Shown here: one piece after another, positions 35,628 to 44,090 of the stretch
Numbering within the stretch: position 1 is the stretch's first letter
Layout of the letters: every line of letters starts with the position of its first letter
Assembly (NCBI GenBank): GCA_964560875.1
Contig: CAZLMW010000017.1
Coordinates: 1 to 64,000, forward strand
DNA: 64,000 bases
Source of the DNA: CAZLMW01 sp964560875
GTDB lineage: Bacteria > Myxococcota_A > UBA9042
Reading direction: 5' to 3'
Notes under the pieces: generated by a model
Seen by the model: only the letters and a program-made list of their open reading frames with translations
What the model was told of the DNA's origin: nothing
Databases searched by the model: none
Position numbers and translations under genes: made by a program

Positions 35628-37583
35628 TCACTCCTCGGTCCCCGTTGCCGAGCCGCGCTCGGGCAAAGACACCATTCGATCGGGGGCGGTAACGCCCAAC
35701 ATCGCAAGCCCGTTGCCAACCACACGCTTGAGCGCTGCGATGAGCGCCAGTCGCGCCGCGGTCATCGCCGCGTCGTCGGTGATCACACGCCCGTCGGTCT
35801 TGCCGCGGGTGTAGTACCCGTGAAACTGCTTGCAGACATCCAACAGGTAAAAGGCGACCTGGTGCGGTTCACGCTGCCGCGCAGCACGTGCGACGACCTC
35901 GGGAAACGCCGCGATGGTCATCGCCAGCGCGCGTTCGTCATCCCGGTCCAGCGCGCTGAGGTCGGCCTTCTCGTCGATCGCGAGCCCGGCATCTCGCGCC
36001 CTGTCCAAGATCGAGGCCAATCGGGCGTGACCGTACTGGACGTAGTAGACCGGGTTGTCCATCGACGTTCGGCGCGCAACTTCGAGATCAAAATCAAGCT
36101 GTGCGTCCGGTTTGCGGGTCAAGAACGTGAACCGAACGGCGTCGCGTCCCGACGTCGCTTCGGCCGTTGAAACCTCTTCGACCACGTCGCGCAGCGTCAC
36201 GAACTCGCCCGCTCGCTTGCCCATCGGCACGGGTTTGCCGTCCCGCAGCAGCGCCACCATCTGCACCAGGAGAATCTCGAGTCGGTCGCCGCTCCAGCGC
36301 TCTGCGCGCGGATCTCCTTCGCTACGTCGCACGTCGCCGAGCGCCTCGATAACACCCTTGAGCCGCGACACGTAGCCGTGATGGTCCGCTCCGAGAATGT
36401 TGATGAGGTGATCGAACCCGCGGCCAAGCTTGTTGTCGTGGTACGCGATATCCGCGGCGAAGTACGTCGGGCGGCCATCGCTGCGGATGACCACGCGGTC
36501 CTTGGTGTCTCGGTACTTCTTGGGGATGTCCTCGCGGGTGCCTCGGAACGACAGCGGCACGCCGGACTCGTTGCGCTTCTCTTCGTCGTCGAACGTCCAG
36601 TCGCGCGGTCGCAGTCGCTCGCAGCATTGCGCGATCAGGTTGCTGGCGTCGGCGTCGTCGAGCGCCTCGAGGCCATGCAGCGAACGTTCTGAAAAGAAGC
36701 GGTCGAAGCGAATATCCAGCAGCGCGAGGTCCCGCCGGATGTCCTCGAGCATCGCCCGCCACGCCGCGACCGCCACACCGCGGTTGTCAGCACGGCCCGT
36801 GGGGTTGCCCCCCTCGTTGGCGCTCCACCAGGCGTTGTCGTCCCATGACGGGGCGTCGGAGCCGCAGAATACGTCGCTCTGCAGCAACTCGGCGGCCGTC
36901 TCCGCGATATAGCGACCGCGGTAGCCGTCCTCGGGAAAATCGGCAGGCAGCCGCAGCGGTTCGGCCTCGATGCGAGCCTTTCTGTCGGTCTCAGAGACGT
37001 GCGTAAGTTCGCGAATCCACGACCAAACACTCAACCCGAGCATGGCGATCTGGTTGCCGACGTTGTTGACGTAGTACTCGGTCGTGACCGCGTACCCGGC
37101 AGCTCGCATTACCCGAGCGAGGGCGTCCCCGAGCACGGCTCCGCGTCCATGACCGACGTGCAGTGGTCCGGTGGGGTTGGCGCTGACAAACTCGAGCAGC
37201 ACCCGCTCGCCTCCGCCAGCGTCTGAACGTCCGTAGGCGTCTGAGTCGTTTGCGACGTCGGCGATCGCGCCCTGCCAGCCGGCGGGCGACAACCGGATGT
37301 TCACAAACCCCGGTCCGGCCACGTCCGCCGAGGCGATGAGGCCGTCGGTGTCCGCTGACTCCAGGTGCGCAATGAAGCCCTCCGCGAGCTTGCGCGGGTT
37401 GGTGCGCGCGGCCCTGGCCATCGAGAAGCACAGGTTTGTCGATATATCGCCGTGACTCGCCTGGCGTGGACGCTCGAGCGGAACGTCGCTGGCGTCCATA
37501 GCGCGCGGCAGGGCACCTGCCTCGTGGGCTGATTGCGTTGCGCGGGCGATCGTCGCCCGGACTCGGTGGTGAAGTGTGGCCAT
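35628..37583 (-). CDS. argS: arginyl-tRNA synthetase
   Basis: Class I synthetase charging tRNA-Arg. The protein is 651 aa, longer than E. coli ArgRS (577) because of insertions in the catalytic domain. The N-terminal ArgRS-specific domain is followed by the HIGH motif as HVGH (residues 142-145) in NPTGPLHVGHGRG. The KMSKS-like loop is PMGKRAGEF. The C-terminal DALR anticodon-binding domain contains NPVYYVQYGHARL and FHGYYTRGK. The start codon is set by length and conservation. The SPOR gene follows directly. Confidence 0.97.
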   Translation of the reverse strand: MATLHHRVRATIARATQSAHEAGALPRAMDASDVPLERPRQASHGDISTNLCFSMARAARTNPRKLAEGFIAHLESADTDGLIASADVAGPGFVNIRLSPAGWQGAIADVANDSDAYGRSDAGGGERVLLEFVSANPTGPLHVGHGRGAVLGDALARVMRAAGYAVTTEYYVNNVGNQIAMLGLSVWSWIRELTHVSETDRKARIEAEPLRLPADFPEDGYRGRYIAETAAELLQSDVFCGSDAPSWDDNAWWSANEGGNPTGRADNRGVAVAAWRAMLEDIRRDLALLDIRFDRFFSERSLHGLEALDDADASNLIAQCCERLRPRDWTFDDEEKRNESGVPLSFRGTREDIPKKYRDTKDRVVIRSDGRPTYFAADIAYHDNKLGRGFDHLINILGADHHGYVSRLKGVIEALGDVRRSEGDPRAERWSGDRLEILLVQMVALLRDGKPVPMGKRAGEFVTLRDVVEEVSTAEATSGRDAVRFTFLTRKPDAQLDFDLEVARRTSMDNPVYYVQYGHARLASILDRARDAGLAIDEKADLSALDRDDERALAMTIAAFPEVVARAARQREPHQVAFYLLDVCKQFHGYYTRGKTDGRVITDDAAMTAARLALIAALKRVVGNGLAMLGVTAPDRMVSLPERGSATGTEE

Positions 37584-37865
37584 GTGAACTGGACCGCCGT
37601 CGATGTTGAAACGTGGCCCGCGTAAACCGTAAACCGGGCCGCCTTTCCGTCAAGAAAAGGGGTAGCTGGACCGCAACCGCCCGCGCGTCAACCCCAATCA
37701 CCGAAAATCGACGGATGCGAGACGACGGAATATCGCGATGTCGGGCACTTGCGAGCCGCCGCCGATCCGATTTGGGCCGGAGCCGCGTGATCGGCTACCT
37801 TCGGCCGCCGGCCCGCCTCCCCCCAAGACACCGAGAGGCCAGGGTCGTCGCTGACGGGGTAACAA

Positions 37866-38807
37866 ATGGTCCAGGCCCGAACAGTCGTCGTCACCGGCGG
37901 AGCCGGATTTCTCGGCTCAGCTCTGTGCGACCGCTTCATCGCGGACGGATGGCGTGTCATCGCCGTTGACAACCTCTGCACCGGAAAACGGGCCAACGTG
38001 GCTCACCTGGCCGACGAAACGCGCTTCGAGCTTGTCGAAGCCGACGTCTGCGAAGGCCTTCCGATCGCCGGCCCTGTTGACGCCGTTCTCCATTTCGCGT
38101 CGCCAGCGTCTCCTCGCGAATACCAACGCCTCGCGATCGAGACGATGAAAGTCGGCTCGGTCGGCACATTCGCCGCCCTTGAGCTCGCCGAAACCAAGGG
38201 CGCGACGTTCCTCTTCGCGTCCACAAGCGAGGTGTACGGCGATCCGCTTGTCCATCCGCAACGCGAGGACTACTGGGGCAACGTCAACTCCATCGGTCCG
38301 CGCAGCATGTACGACGAGGCGAAGCGCTTCAGCGAAGCGGCGACCATGACGTGGCGCGACAAACGCAGCGTCGACACCCGGCTGGTGCGGATCTTCAACA
38401 CCTATGGTCCCCGGATGTCCGCCGACGACGGCCGCGTTGTCCCCAACTTCGTCTGCCAGGCGCTGCGTGGCCAGCCGCTCACGGTCTATGGCGACGGCAG
38501 CCAGACGCGTTCGTTCTGTTACGTAACCGACACGGTCGACGGAATCGTGCGCGTGTTGGCCGGCGGCGATCATCTTCCGTACAACATCGGCAACCCGGTC
38601 GAGCACACCATCTTGGCGTTCGCCCGGACCATCGCCGAAGCGGCCGGAGACACCCAGGTCGTCTGCAAACCCCTGCCGGGCGACGATCCGAAACGCCGCA
38701 AGCCGGACATCGAACGCGTGTCGCGTCTGGGTTGGGCGCCGCAGGTAGAGCTCGCCGACGGACTCGCCGATACCGTGTCCTATTTCCGGTCGTCCCTCCG
38801 ACTCTGA
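37866..38807 (+). CDS. NAD-dependent SDR, UDP-glucuronate decarboxylase-like
   Basis: 313 aa extended SDR. The NAD loop is TGGAGFLGS (G11, G14, G17) and the catalytic pair is Tyr149/Lys153 in RSMYDEAKR. The stretch SEVYGDPLVHPQREDYWGNV is characteristic of UDP-glucuronate decarboxylase (UDP-xylose synthase), which supplies UDP-xylose for envelope polysaccharide. A related UDP-sugar epimerase activity cannot be excluded without substrate-loop alignment. The gene stands alone between divergent argS and convergent rpmB; the 282 bp upstream hold no gene that I can see. Confidence 0.88.
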   Translation: MVQARTVVVTGGAGFLGSALCDRFIADGWRVIAVDNLCTGKRANVAHLADETRFELVEADVCEGLPIAGPVDAVLHFASPASPREYQRLAIETMKVGSVGTFAALELAETKGATFLFASTSEVYGDPLVHPQREDYWGNVNSIGPRSMYDEAKRFSEAATMTWRDKRSVDTRLVRIFNTYGPRMSADDGRVVPNFVCQALRGQPLTVYGDGSQTRSFCYVTDTVDGIVRVLAGGDHLPYNIGNPVEHTILAFARTIAEAAGDTQVVCKPLPGDDPKRRKPDIERVSRLGWAPQVELADGLADTVSYFRSSLRL

Positions 38808-38868
38808 CGCGGTCGCGCTGGCCTTCGACGGCAACCGGTCTACGACCAGCACAGCCCAAACACAGCCA

Positions 38869-38900
38869 AAAACGAAAAACGACGCAGCCTCGAGGCAGCG
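38869..38900 (-). terminator. intrinsic terminator of rpmB
   Basis: On the minus strand a stem built on the palindrome GCCTCGAGGC, extended to about eight pairs with one mismatch, is followed by GTCGTTTTTCGTTTTTGG. It lies about 23 bases after the rpmB stop. Confidence 0.75.
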
Positions 38901-38922
38901 CCGTATTCGAAAGTATGTTCGC

Positions 38923-39168
38923 TTAGTTGCGAATCAGCGTCTTCGGATCGATGCCGTGCTTCTTGCAAAACGGGAGCAATCCGACCTTCGCGATGCTGCG
39001 AAGAGCACGTGCGGACACCTTGACGCGGACGAACTGACCCAACTCCGGGACCCAGATTCGTTTGCGCTGCAGGTTGGGAACCTGGCGCATCTTCGTCTTG
39101 TTGTGCGCGTGGCTGACGCGGTTGCCCACGAGGGGACGCTTTCCGGTGATCTGGCATCGACGGGCCAT
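38923..39168 (-). CDS. rpmB: 50S ribosomal protein L28
   Basis: 81 aa basic protein of the large subunit. It starts MARRCQITGKRPLVGN and carries the L28 core NKTKMRQVPNLQRKRIWVPE. Only one Cys of the zinc-ribbon set is present, so it is the zinc-independent form. GGAGG lies five bases before the ATG. rpmB is commonly unlinked to other ribosomal genes, so this location is unremarkable, unlike that of rplC. A clear terminator follows. Confidence 0.96.
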   Translation of the reverse strand: MARRCQITGKRPLVGNRVSHAHNKTKMRQVPNLQRKRIWVPELGQFVRVKVSARALRSIAKVGLLPFCKKHGIDPKTLIRN

Positions 39169-39368
39169 GGCTTCCTCCGCTGATAGAGCCGCGCAGTGCT
39201 CCTAAAAGGGACGCGGTGTCTACAGCCGCCTCAAACCGGTGTCAAGCAAGAATCCGTCAGTGGGGCGCGGTCCAGCGTCTCCATCGCCCGGGCGAACGCG
39301 CGTGCCCGCCAACAAACGCGCCGTCGAATCCGCCTTCTCTCGCGCCCGGCATCGGGTACAGTTGCGCC

Positions 39369-40271
39369 ATGTCTCACCGCACCGCGCGATCCGCGATCTC
39401 CGCTGGCTTCGAAGCCGCCACCGCGATCGTAGCCGGCGCCTCCGTCGATGCCGAAGTCGTGGAGCCCGGGGTTATCCGTGTCCCGTTGACCACCCCGACG
39501 CTGCCGCCCGCGACCGAAACGAACCACTACCTGGTGGGCGACGAGGTAGCCGTTATCGTCGATCCGTCCACACCGTCTCCGAACCTGCGCCGCGCGCTGG
39601 TGGATCTCGTGGAGTCGCTCCAGATGGAGGCGAGCTGGCGCTTCCAAGCGCTGTTTCTCACCCACCACCACAACGATCACGCCGGGGCCGCGGCCGCCTT
39701 TGCCGAGCGTCTCGCCTTGCCGATTTGGGCGCATCGCGAGACGGCTGCTCGCCTGCCGAATCTGCAGATCGATCGCCTGATCGCCGACGGTGAGGTCGTC
39801 GCACGCAGCATCGAGGGCCCTTGGCGAGCCGTCTTCACGCCGGGACACGCGCCCGGACACCTCGTCCTGCATCGCGAGGGCGGCGGCATGATCGCTGGCG
39901 ACATGGTGGCGGGCGAAGGCACGATCTTGATCGACCCGCACGAAGGCAGCATGAGCGCGTACCTGGCGAGCTTGCAGCGGATGCGCGACCTCGATCCAGC
40001 GTGGCTTGGACCCGCGCATGGCCCGATCCTCCACGACGCGGACGAGCTGCTGGACTACTACCGGCACCACCGCCTGGAGCGAGAAAGCCTCGTGGTCGCA
40101 GCCCTGACGACGGAATACCGCGCCGACGACGCGCTGTTGCCGGATGTGTATGCCGACGTACCCCGTTACGTGTGGCCCATCGCGTTGCGATCGCTGCGCG
40201 CTCACCTCATCCACCTCGCCGAGCAAGGACTGGCTCAAAGCGACGCTGACAACCGCTGGCGGGCCACTTGA
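39369..40271 (+). CDS. metallo-beta-lactamase-fold hydrolase (LACTB2-like)
   Basis: 300 aa. The metal site is THHHNDHAG (H99, H101, D103, H104), followed by TPGHAPGH and AGDMVAG, which supply the remaining ligands. The last 90 residues form a winged-helix-like C-terminal region, as in LACTB2-type enzymes. LACTB2 relatives act as RNases or thioesterase-like hydrolases; the substrate here is open. The start at 39369 is the first ATG that leads into the conserved fold; earlier in-frame codons give Arg/Pro-rich sequence. Confidence 0.85.
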   Translation: MSHRTARSAISAGFEAATAIVAGASVDAEVVEPGVIRVPLTTPTLPPATETNHYLVGDEVAVIVDPSTPSPNLRRALVDLVESLQMEASWRFQALFLTHHHNDHAGAAAAFAERLALPIWAHRETAARLPNLQIDRLIADGEVVARSIEGPWRAVFTPGHAPGHLVLHREGGGMIAGDMVAGEGTILIDPHEGSMSAYLASLQRMRDLDPAWLGPAHGPILHDADELLDYYRHHRLERESLVVAALTTEYRADDALLPDVYADVPRYVWPIALRSLRAHLIHLAEQGLAQSDADNRWRAT

Positions 40272-40525
40272 CGGTGTGTCTGCAGAAAACGGCGCGACGG
40301 GGTGGAAAAACGAGGCGTCGGCCATTGCATGTGCGTAGGGCCGGACGCATAATCAGCCGCGGTCTTCACATCGAGGACCGCATCCGGGACAACCGGAGGC
40401 GGGTTCACGAATCGGGACGAACACGGCAGGCTCCAGCGGCCGCGTGAGGCCCGTAACACGCTTCCCCAACACAAGCCGCGCACACGACGTGACAGCGGTG
40501 ATAAGAAAGGACGGACGGAGACGCC

Positions 40526-40975
40526 ATGACCTTTTACATCCAGCGCGATGGCCAGCCCAAGCAGTACTCCATCGAGGCGCTTTCCGACATGGTCAAGAAC
40601 GGCCAGTTGCGCGCCGATGAGTACGTCTTTGATGGCCGCACGCAAAAATGGATCGGCGCAACGCAGGTGCCCGAGCTGGCCGACGCGTGGAAAGCCGCCG
40701 GCGGCGGTGGTGGCGGCAAAGCCGATGCCCCTGCGCCAGCGAAGCCACAAATCAAAGCTGGCGGCGCCAAGCCAAAGAAACGCAGCAGCAAGAAGTTCAG
40801 CGAGACTTCGTGGTTCATGTCCGCCGTCACGTACGAGGAAGGCGGCCTGACCCCGAGCGAGATGGACGACCACGACGTTGGCGACAAGTTTGAAAACCTG
40901 CCGCCGGTGCCGGATGAACTCCGCAAGAAGTTCTCGCTGTCGATCGCTGATCTCGAAGACGGCAAAAAGAAATAG
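40526..40975 (+). CDS. small GYF_2-domain protein
   Basis: 149 aa, cytoplasmic. The first 55 residues form a GYF_2-like domain (FYIQRDGQPKQYSIEAL, then MVKNGQLRADEYVFDGRTQKWI), which usually binds proline-rich or membrane partners. A Gly/Ala/Pro/Lys linker follows, then a conserved-looking acidic C-terminus (PPVPDELRKKFSLSIADL). GGAG lies five bases before the ATG. The 254 bp upstream appear empty of genes. Function is not known. Confidence 0.75.
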   Translation: MTFYIQRDGQPKQYSIEALSDMVKNGQLRADEYVFDGRTQKWIGATQVPELADAWKAAGGGGGGKADAPAPAKPQIKAGGAKPKKRSSKKFSETSWFMSAVTYEEGGLTPSEMDDHDVGDKFENLPPVPDELRKKFSLSIADLEDGKKK

Positions 40976-41074
40976 CGGTCGTCGGCGTCCCAAGCGCCGC
41001 TCCGCAACATCGCGCATTCTGTCCCGCGCCCCGAACCGGTGACCGCTCTTGCGGCCCCGCGCTGAGACAACGAC

Positions 41075-42019
41075 GTGCGCTACAACACACTTCCCGGTAC
41101 CGACCTTCGAATTTCGGAGGTCGGTTTCGGTTTTTGGGCGGCCGGTGGCCTCTGGTGGGGCGATGACGTTCGCGACGACGATATCGCCGCGGCGGTCGAC
41201 GTCGCCCTCGACTCCGGCATCAATTTCTTCGACACCGCTCCGCTCTACGGGCACGGCCACGCCGACGAGCTCCTCGTTCGCTGTTTGCGCGGGCGGGACG
41301 CGGTTATCGCCACCAAGGTCGGGGTCCGCTGGGACGGCGAAGGTGCGCACGCGCGCAGCGATCTCACCGCCGACTACATCGCGGCCGACATCGACGCGAG
41401 TCTGAAACGCCTCGGCGTCGACACAATTGATCTCCTGCAGATTCACTGGCCTTGCGAGCTCAATACCCCCCTCGACGAGACGTTCTCGGCCCTGCAGCGC
41501 GCCGTGGACGCCGGGAAGGTCCGCTATCTCGGCGTGTGCAACTACAACGCTGACGGACTGCGGGCCTGCGCTGACGTTGGGCAGCTCGCCGTGCTCCAGA
41601 CGCCATACTCGATCTTGCGCCGCGAATACGAACACGGGCTTTCCGAGGCCGTCGAGGGACTCGGCCTCGGCGTGCTGGCCTACGAACCTCTCTGTCGCGG
41701 TCTTCTCACCGGCAAATTCACCGCCCGTCATCAGTTCCCCGAATCCGATCTGCGAGCGCGCGACGACCGATTCAAGGGTTCGCGATTCCTGCGCGGCCTC
41801 ACCATCGCGAGCCGGTTGAATCTGCTCGCCAAGCGCCTGGATACGAGCGCCGCGGCATTGGCGGTCGCATGGGTCCTGTCACGGCCGACCGTCACATGCG
41901 CGCTGGTGGGAGCGAAGCGTCCTGAGCAGGTCGAACAGAACGCTGACGCCTCGCGTGTGGCAGCCGATTCAGATGCCGTCGCGGCCATCGAAGCGATCGC
42001 GGGAGCGTGGCGGGGGTAG
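41075..42019 (+). CDS. aldo/keto reductase
   Basis: 314 aa TIM-barrel oxidoreductase. The catalytic tetrad is visible: Asp and Tyr in FFDTAPLYGHG, Lys in VIATKVG and His in LLQIHWP. The C-terminal NADPH-binding segment contains ALVGAKRPEQVEQN. It belongs to the broad bacterial L-glyceraldehyde 3-phosphate reductase-like group of AKRs; the substrate cannot be inferred. It starts with GTG. The TAG stop directly adjoins a 15 bp tandem repeat. Confidence 0.9.
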   Translation: MRYNTLPGTDLRISEVGFGFWAAGGLWWGDDVRDDDIAAAVDVALDSGINFFDTAPLYGHGHADELLVRCLRGRDAVIATKVGVRWDGEGAHARSDLTADYIAADIDASLKRLGVDTIDLLQIHWPCELNTPLDETFSALQRAVDAGKVRYLGVCNYNADGLRACADVGQLAVLQTPYSILRREYEHGLSEAVEGLGLGVLAYEPLCRGLLTGKFTARHQFPESDLRARDDRFKGSRFLRGLTIASRLNLLAKRLDTSAAALAVAWVLSRPTVTCALVGAKRPEQVEQNADASRVAADSDAVAAIEAIAGAWRG

Positions 42020-42077
42020 GTGCGCGAGAATCAGGTGCGCGAGAATTACGTGCGCGAGAATAGGTGCGCGGGGACAA
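42019..42077. repeat. 15 bp tandem repeat, about four decaying copies
   Basis: Units GGTGCGCGAGAATCA, GGTGCGCGAGAATTA, CGTGCGCGAGAATA and GGTGCGCGGGGACAA follow each other from the last base of the aldo/keto reductase stop to 17 bases before the prfB stop. It fills the space between two convergent genes and encodes nothing obvious. Confidence 0.9.
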
Positions 42078-42093
42078 GTGCGCTGGGTTCCGT

Positions 42094-43198
42094 CTATCGG
42101 TCGTCGCGGAGCAGCCACGCCTTGATGAAGCCGTCGATTGCGCCATCGAGCACGGCGTCGGTGTTGCCGACTTCGAAAGACGTGCGGTGGTCTTTCACCA
42201 TGCGATAAGGCGCCAGGACGTAGCTGCGAATCTGGCTGCCGAAGTTGATGCCCTGTTTGGCCGCCTCGATCTCCTCGCGCTCGGCGTTCCGTTTTTTCCG
42301 CTCCAGGTCGGCCAAGCGAGCTGCCAGGACCTTCATCGCCTTGCTGCGGTTCTTGTGCTGGCTGCGTTCGGCCTGGCATTGGACGACGATTCCCGTCGGC
42401 AAGTGCGTGATGCGAATCGCGGAGTCGGTCCGGTTGACGTGTTGACCGCCCGCGCCGCTCGCACGATACGTGTCCACGCGCAGGTCGGATTCGAGGATGT
42501 TCACGTCGATGTTGTCGTCTTCTTCGGGCACGACGAAGACCGATGCGAACGCGGTGTGCCGGCGGTTGGCGGCGTCGAAAGGCGAGATGCGCACCAGGCG
42601 ATGTACGCCGTTCTCCGCCTTGAGGAAGCCATAGGCCCAAGCCCCGTCCACGCTGACCGTGGCGTTCTTGATGCCGGCCTCTTCGTGCGGGAGCACATCG
42701 AGCAAGGCGACCTTGAACTTGTGCTCTTCAGCCCATCGCGTGTACATGCGCAGCAACATGTTGGCCCAGTCGCAGGAGTCGGTGCCCCCGGCGCCGGCAT
42801 TGATCTGCAAAACCGCGCCGTTGCGGTCGTTTGGCGACGTCATCATGCGCCGGAACTCGGCCTTTTCGACCTCGGCAGTGACGTCGTCGAGTTGGGTCGT
42901 CATGTCCGGCAACAGGCTGTCGTCGGAGTCCAGCTCGGCAAGCTCGAGCAGCTCTTCGACTTCGGTGTTGCGCGATTCCATCGATTCGAGCGCTTCGACC
43001 GCCTCAACGAGGGCCGTGCGCTCTTTCATCAGCTTCTGCGCTTTGGTCGCGTTGTCCCAAAAACCGGGCTCGCCACTCATCCGCTCGAGCTCGTCGATTC
43101 GGGCTTTCTTATCGTCGACGTCAAAGATGCCCGCGCAGCGTGACCAGGCGGCTACCCAGATCGCTGACGCGGGACCGTATTTCGGCGAAGGAGGACAT
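42094..43198 (-). CDS. prfB: peptide chain release factor 2 with programmed +1 frameshift
   Basis: RF2 ends translation at UGA and UAA. The gene is in two frames. The first, 43198-43124, encodes 25 residues (ending TLRGHL) and meets an in-frame TGA at 43123-43121. Skipping one base at CTT-TGA-C resumes with DVDDKKARIDELER and runs to 42094, giving 367 aa. With this join the SPF codon-recognition tripeptide falls at 205-207 and GGQ at 250-252, the same numbers as in E. coli RF2, which confirms the reading. RF2 controls its own level because the shift is favoured when UGA decoding is slow. It lies 23 bases downstream of mlaE. Confidence 0.96.
43121..43133 (-). other. RF2 autoregulatory frameshift site
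   Basis: Minus-strand sequence CGGGCATCTTTGAC contains the slippery CTT, the in-frame TGA and a following C. An internal Shine-Dalgarno-like GGG lies three bases before CTT, the same spacing as in E. coli prfB. The ribosome slips +1 from CTT to TTT and reads GAC next. Confidence 0.93.
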
Positions 43199-43221
43199 GC
43201 GCGGAAGGTAGCGGAACTCGG

Positions 43222-44034
43222 TTAGCGGAGCCAGAGGGTGGTGATCATGTAATCCACAATCAGCACCGCGACCGAACTCGTGACCACCGTGCTTGTCGTC
43301 GCGCGACCCACACCACGGCTTCCACCTGTCGCGAAAAAGCCCTTGTAACAGGAGATTGCGCCGACAACCGCGCCGAAGTTGAAGCCCTTGACGATCGAGC
43401 ACCAGATATCGCTCGGCTCGATCCAGGCATAGATGCGCGAGAAGAACATCGCCTCGTCGATGCCGAGCATGCCTGTCGCGACGAAGTACGCGCCGAAGAT
43501 CCCGACCGCGTTAAAGCCGACGGTGAGCAGCGGCATCATCAACAGGCACGCCAGGATTCGTGGCGACACCAGGTAGTGCACGGGGTCGACCGCCATCGTC
43601 TCGAGGGCGTCGATCTGCTCGGTCACGCGCATGGTTCCGAGCTCGGTTGTCATCGCCGAGCCGACGCGTCCGGTGACCATGAGCGCGGTCAATGTTGGCG
43701 CAAGCTCGCGCACGAGGGCGAGGGCGACCGATCCGCCGATCAACGATTTGGCGTTGAAGATCTCAAAGGCGACGGCGGTCTGGATCGCGAACACCGCGCC
43801 CGTGAAGACCCCGGTGAGCAGCACGATGCCGAGCGAGCCGACGCCGACGAATTCCATGATCGCCGCGACGTGGAACGGTCGGTAGGGTGGCTGCGCGATC
43901 CTCGCCAACGCGCCGATCGCGAAGAGGATCGTGTCGCCGATGGTCTCAAGGCTGAACAGCGCCCAAGCGATGAGCGACCGAACGAACTCAACCGCTGGGT
44001 TGAAACGTTGCGCGGAAGCGGCTTGGCCTGACAT
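43222..44034 (-). CDS. mlaE: MlaE-type ABC transporter permease
   Basis: 270 aa inner-membrane protein with about five to six membrane segments and the MlaE/YrbE family core: GVFTGAVFAIQTA, LVRELAPTLTALMVTGRVGSAMTTELGTM, and the DALETMAVDP loop that contacts the ATPase. MlaE works with an ATPase (MlaF) and an MCE protein (MlaD) to move phospholipids between membranes; neither gene is adjacent, so its partners are encoded elsewhere. It precedes prfB by 23 bases on the same strand. Confidence 0.92.
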   Translation of the reverse strand: MSGQAASAQRFNPAVEFVRSLIAWALFSLETIGDTILFAIGALARIAQPPYRPFHVAAIMEFVGVGSLGIVLLTGVFTGAVFAIQTAVAFEIFNAKSLIGGSVALALVRELAPTLTALMVTGRVGSAMTTELGTMRVTEQIDALETMAVDPVHYLVSPRILACLLMMPLLTVGFNAVGIFGAYFVATGMLGIDEAMFFSRIYAWIEPSDIWCSIVKGFNFGAVVGAISCYKGFFATGGSRGVGRATTSTVVTSSVAVLIVDYMITTLWLR

Positions 44035-44090
44035 GCCCAGACGTTAGCGCAAGCCCCGCTCCGGGCCAGAAAATGAGGCCGAAAGTTTGG

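Noticed and set aside
40272..40525. Intergenic region before the GYF gene searched for an RNA or promoter
   Set aside because: No convincing stem, promoter or ORF beyond the ribosome site was seen.
42094..43080. Short form of prfB starting at 43080
   Set aside because: The first 39 residues of RF2 would be lost; the frameshift model restores full length and exact E. coli motif numbering.
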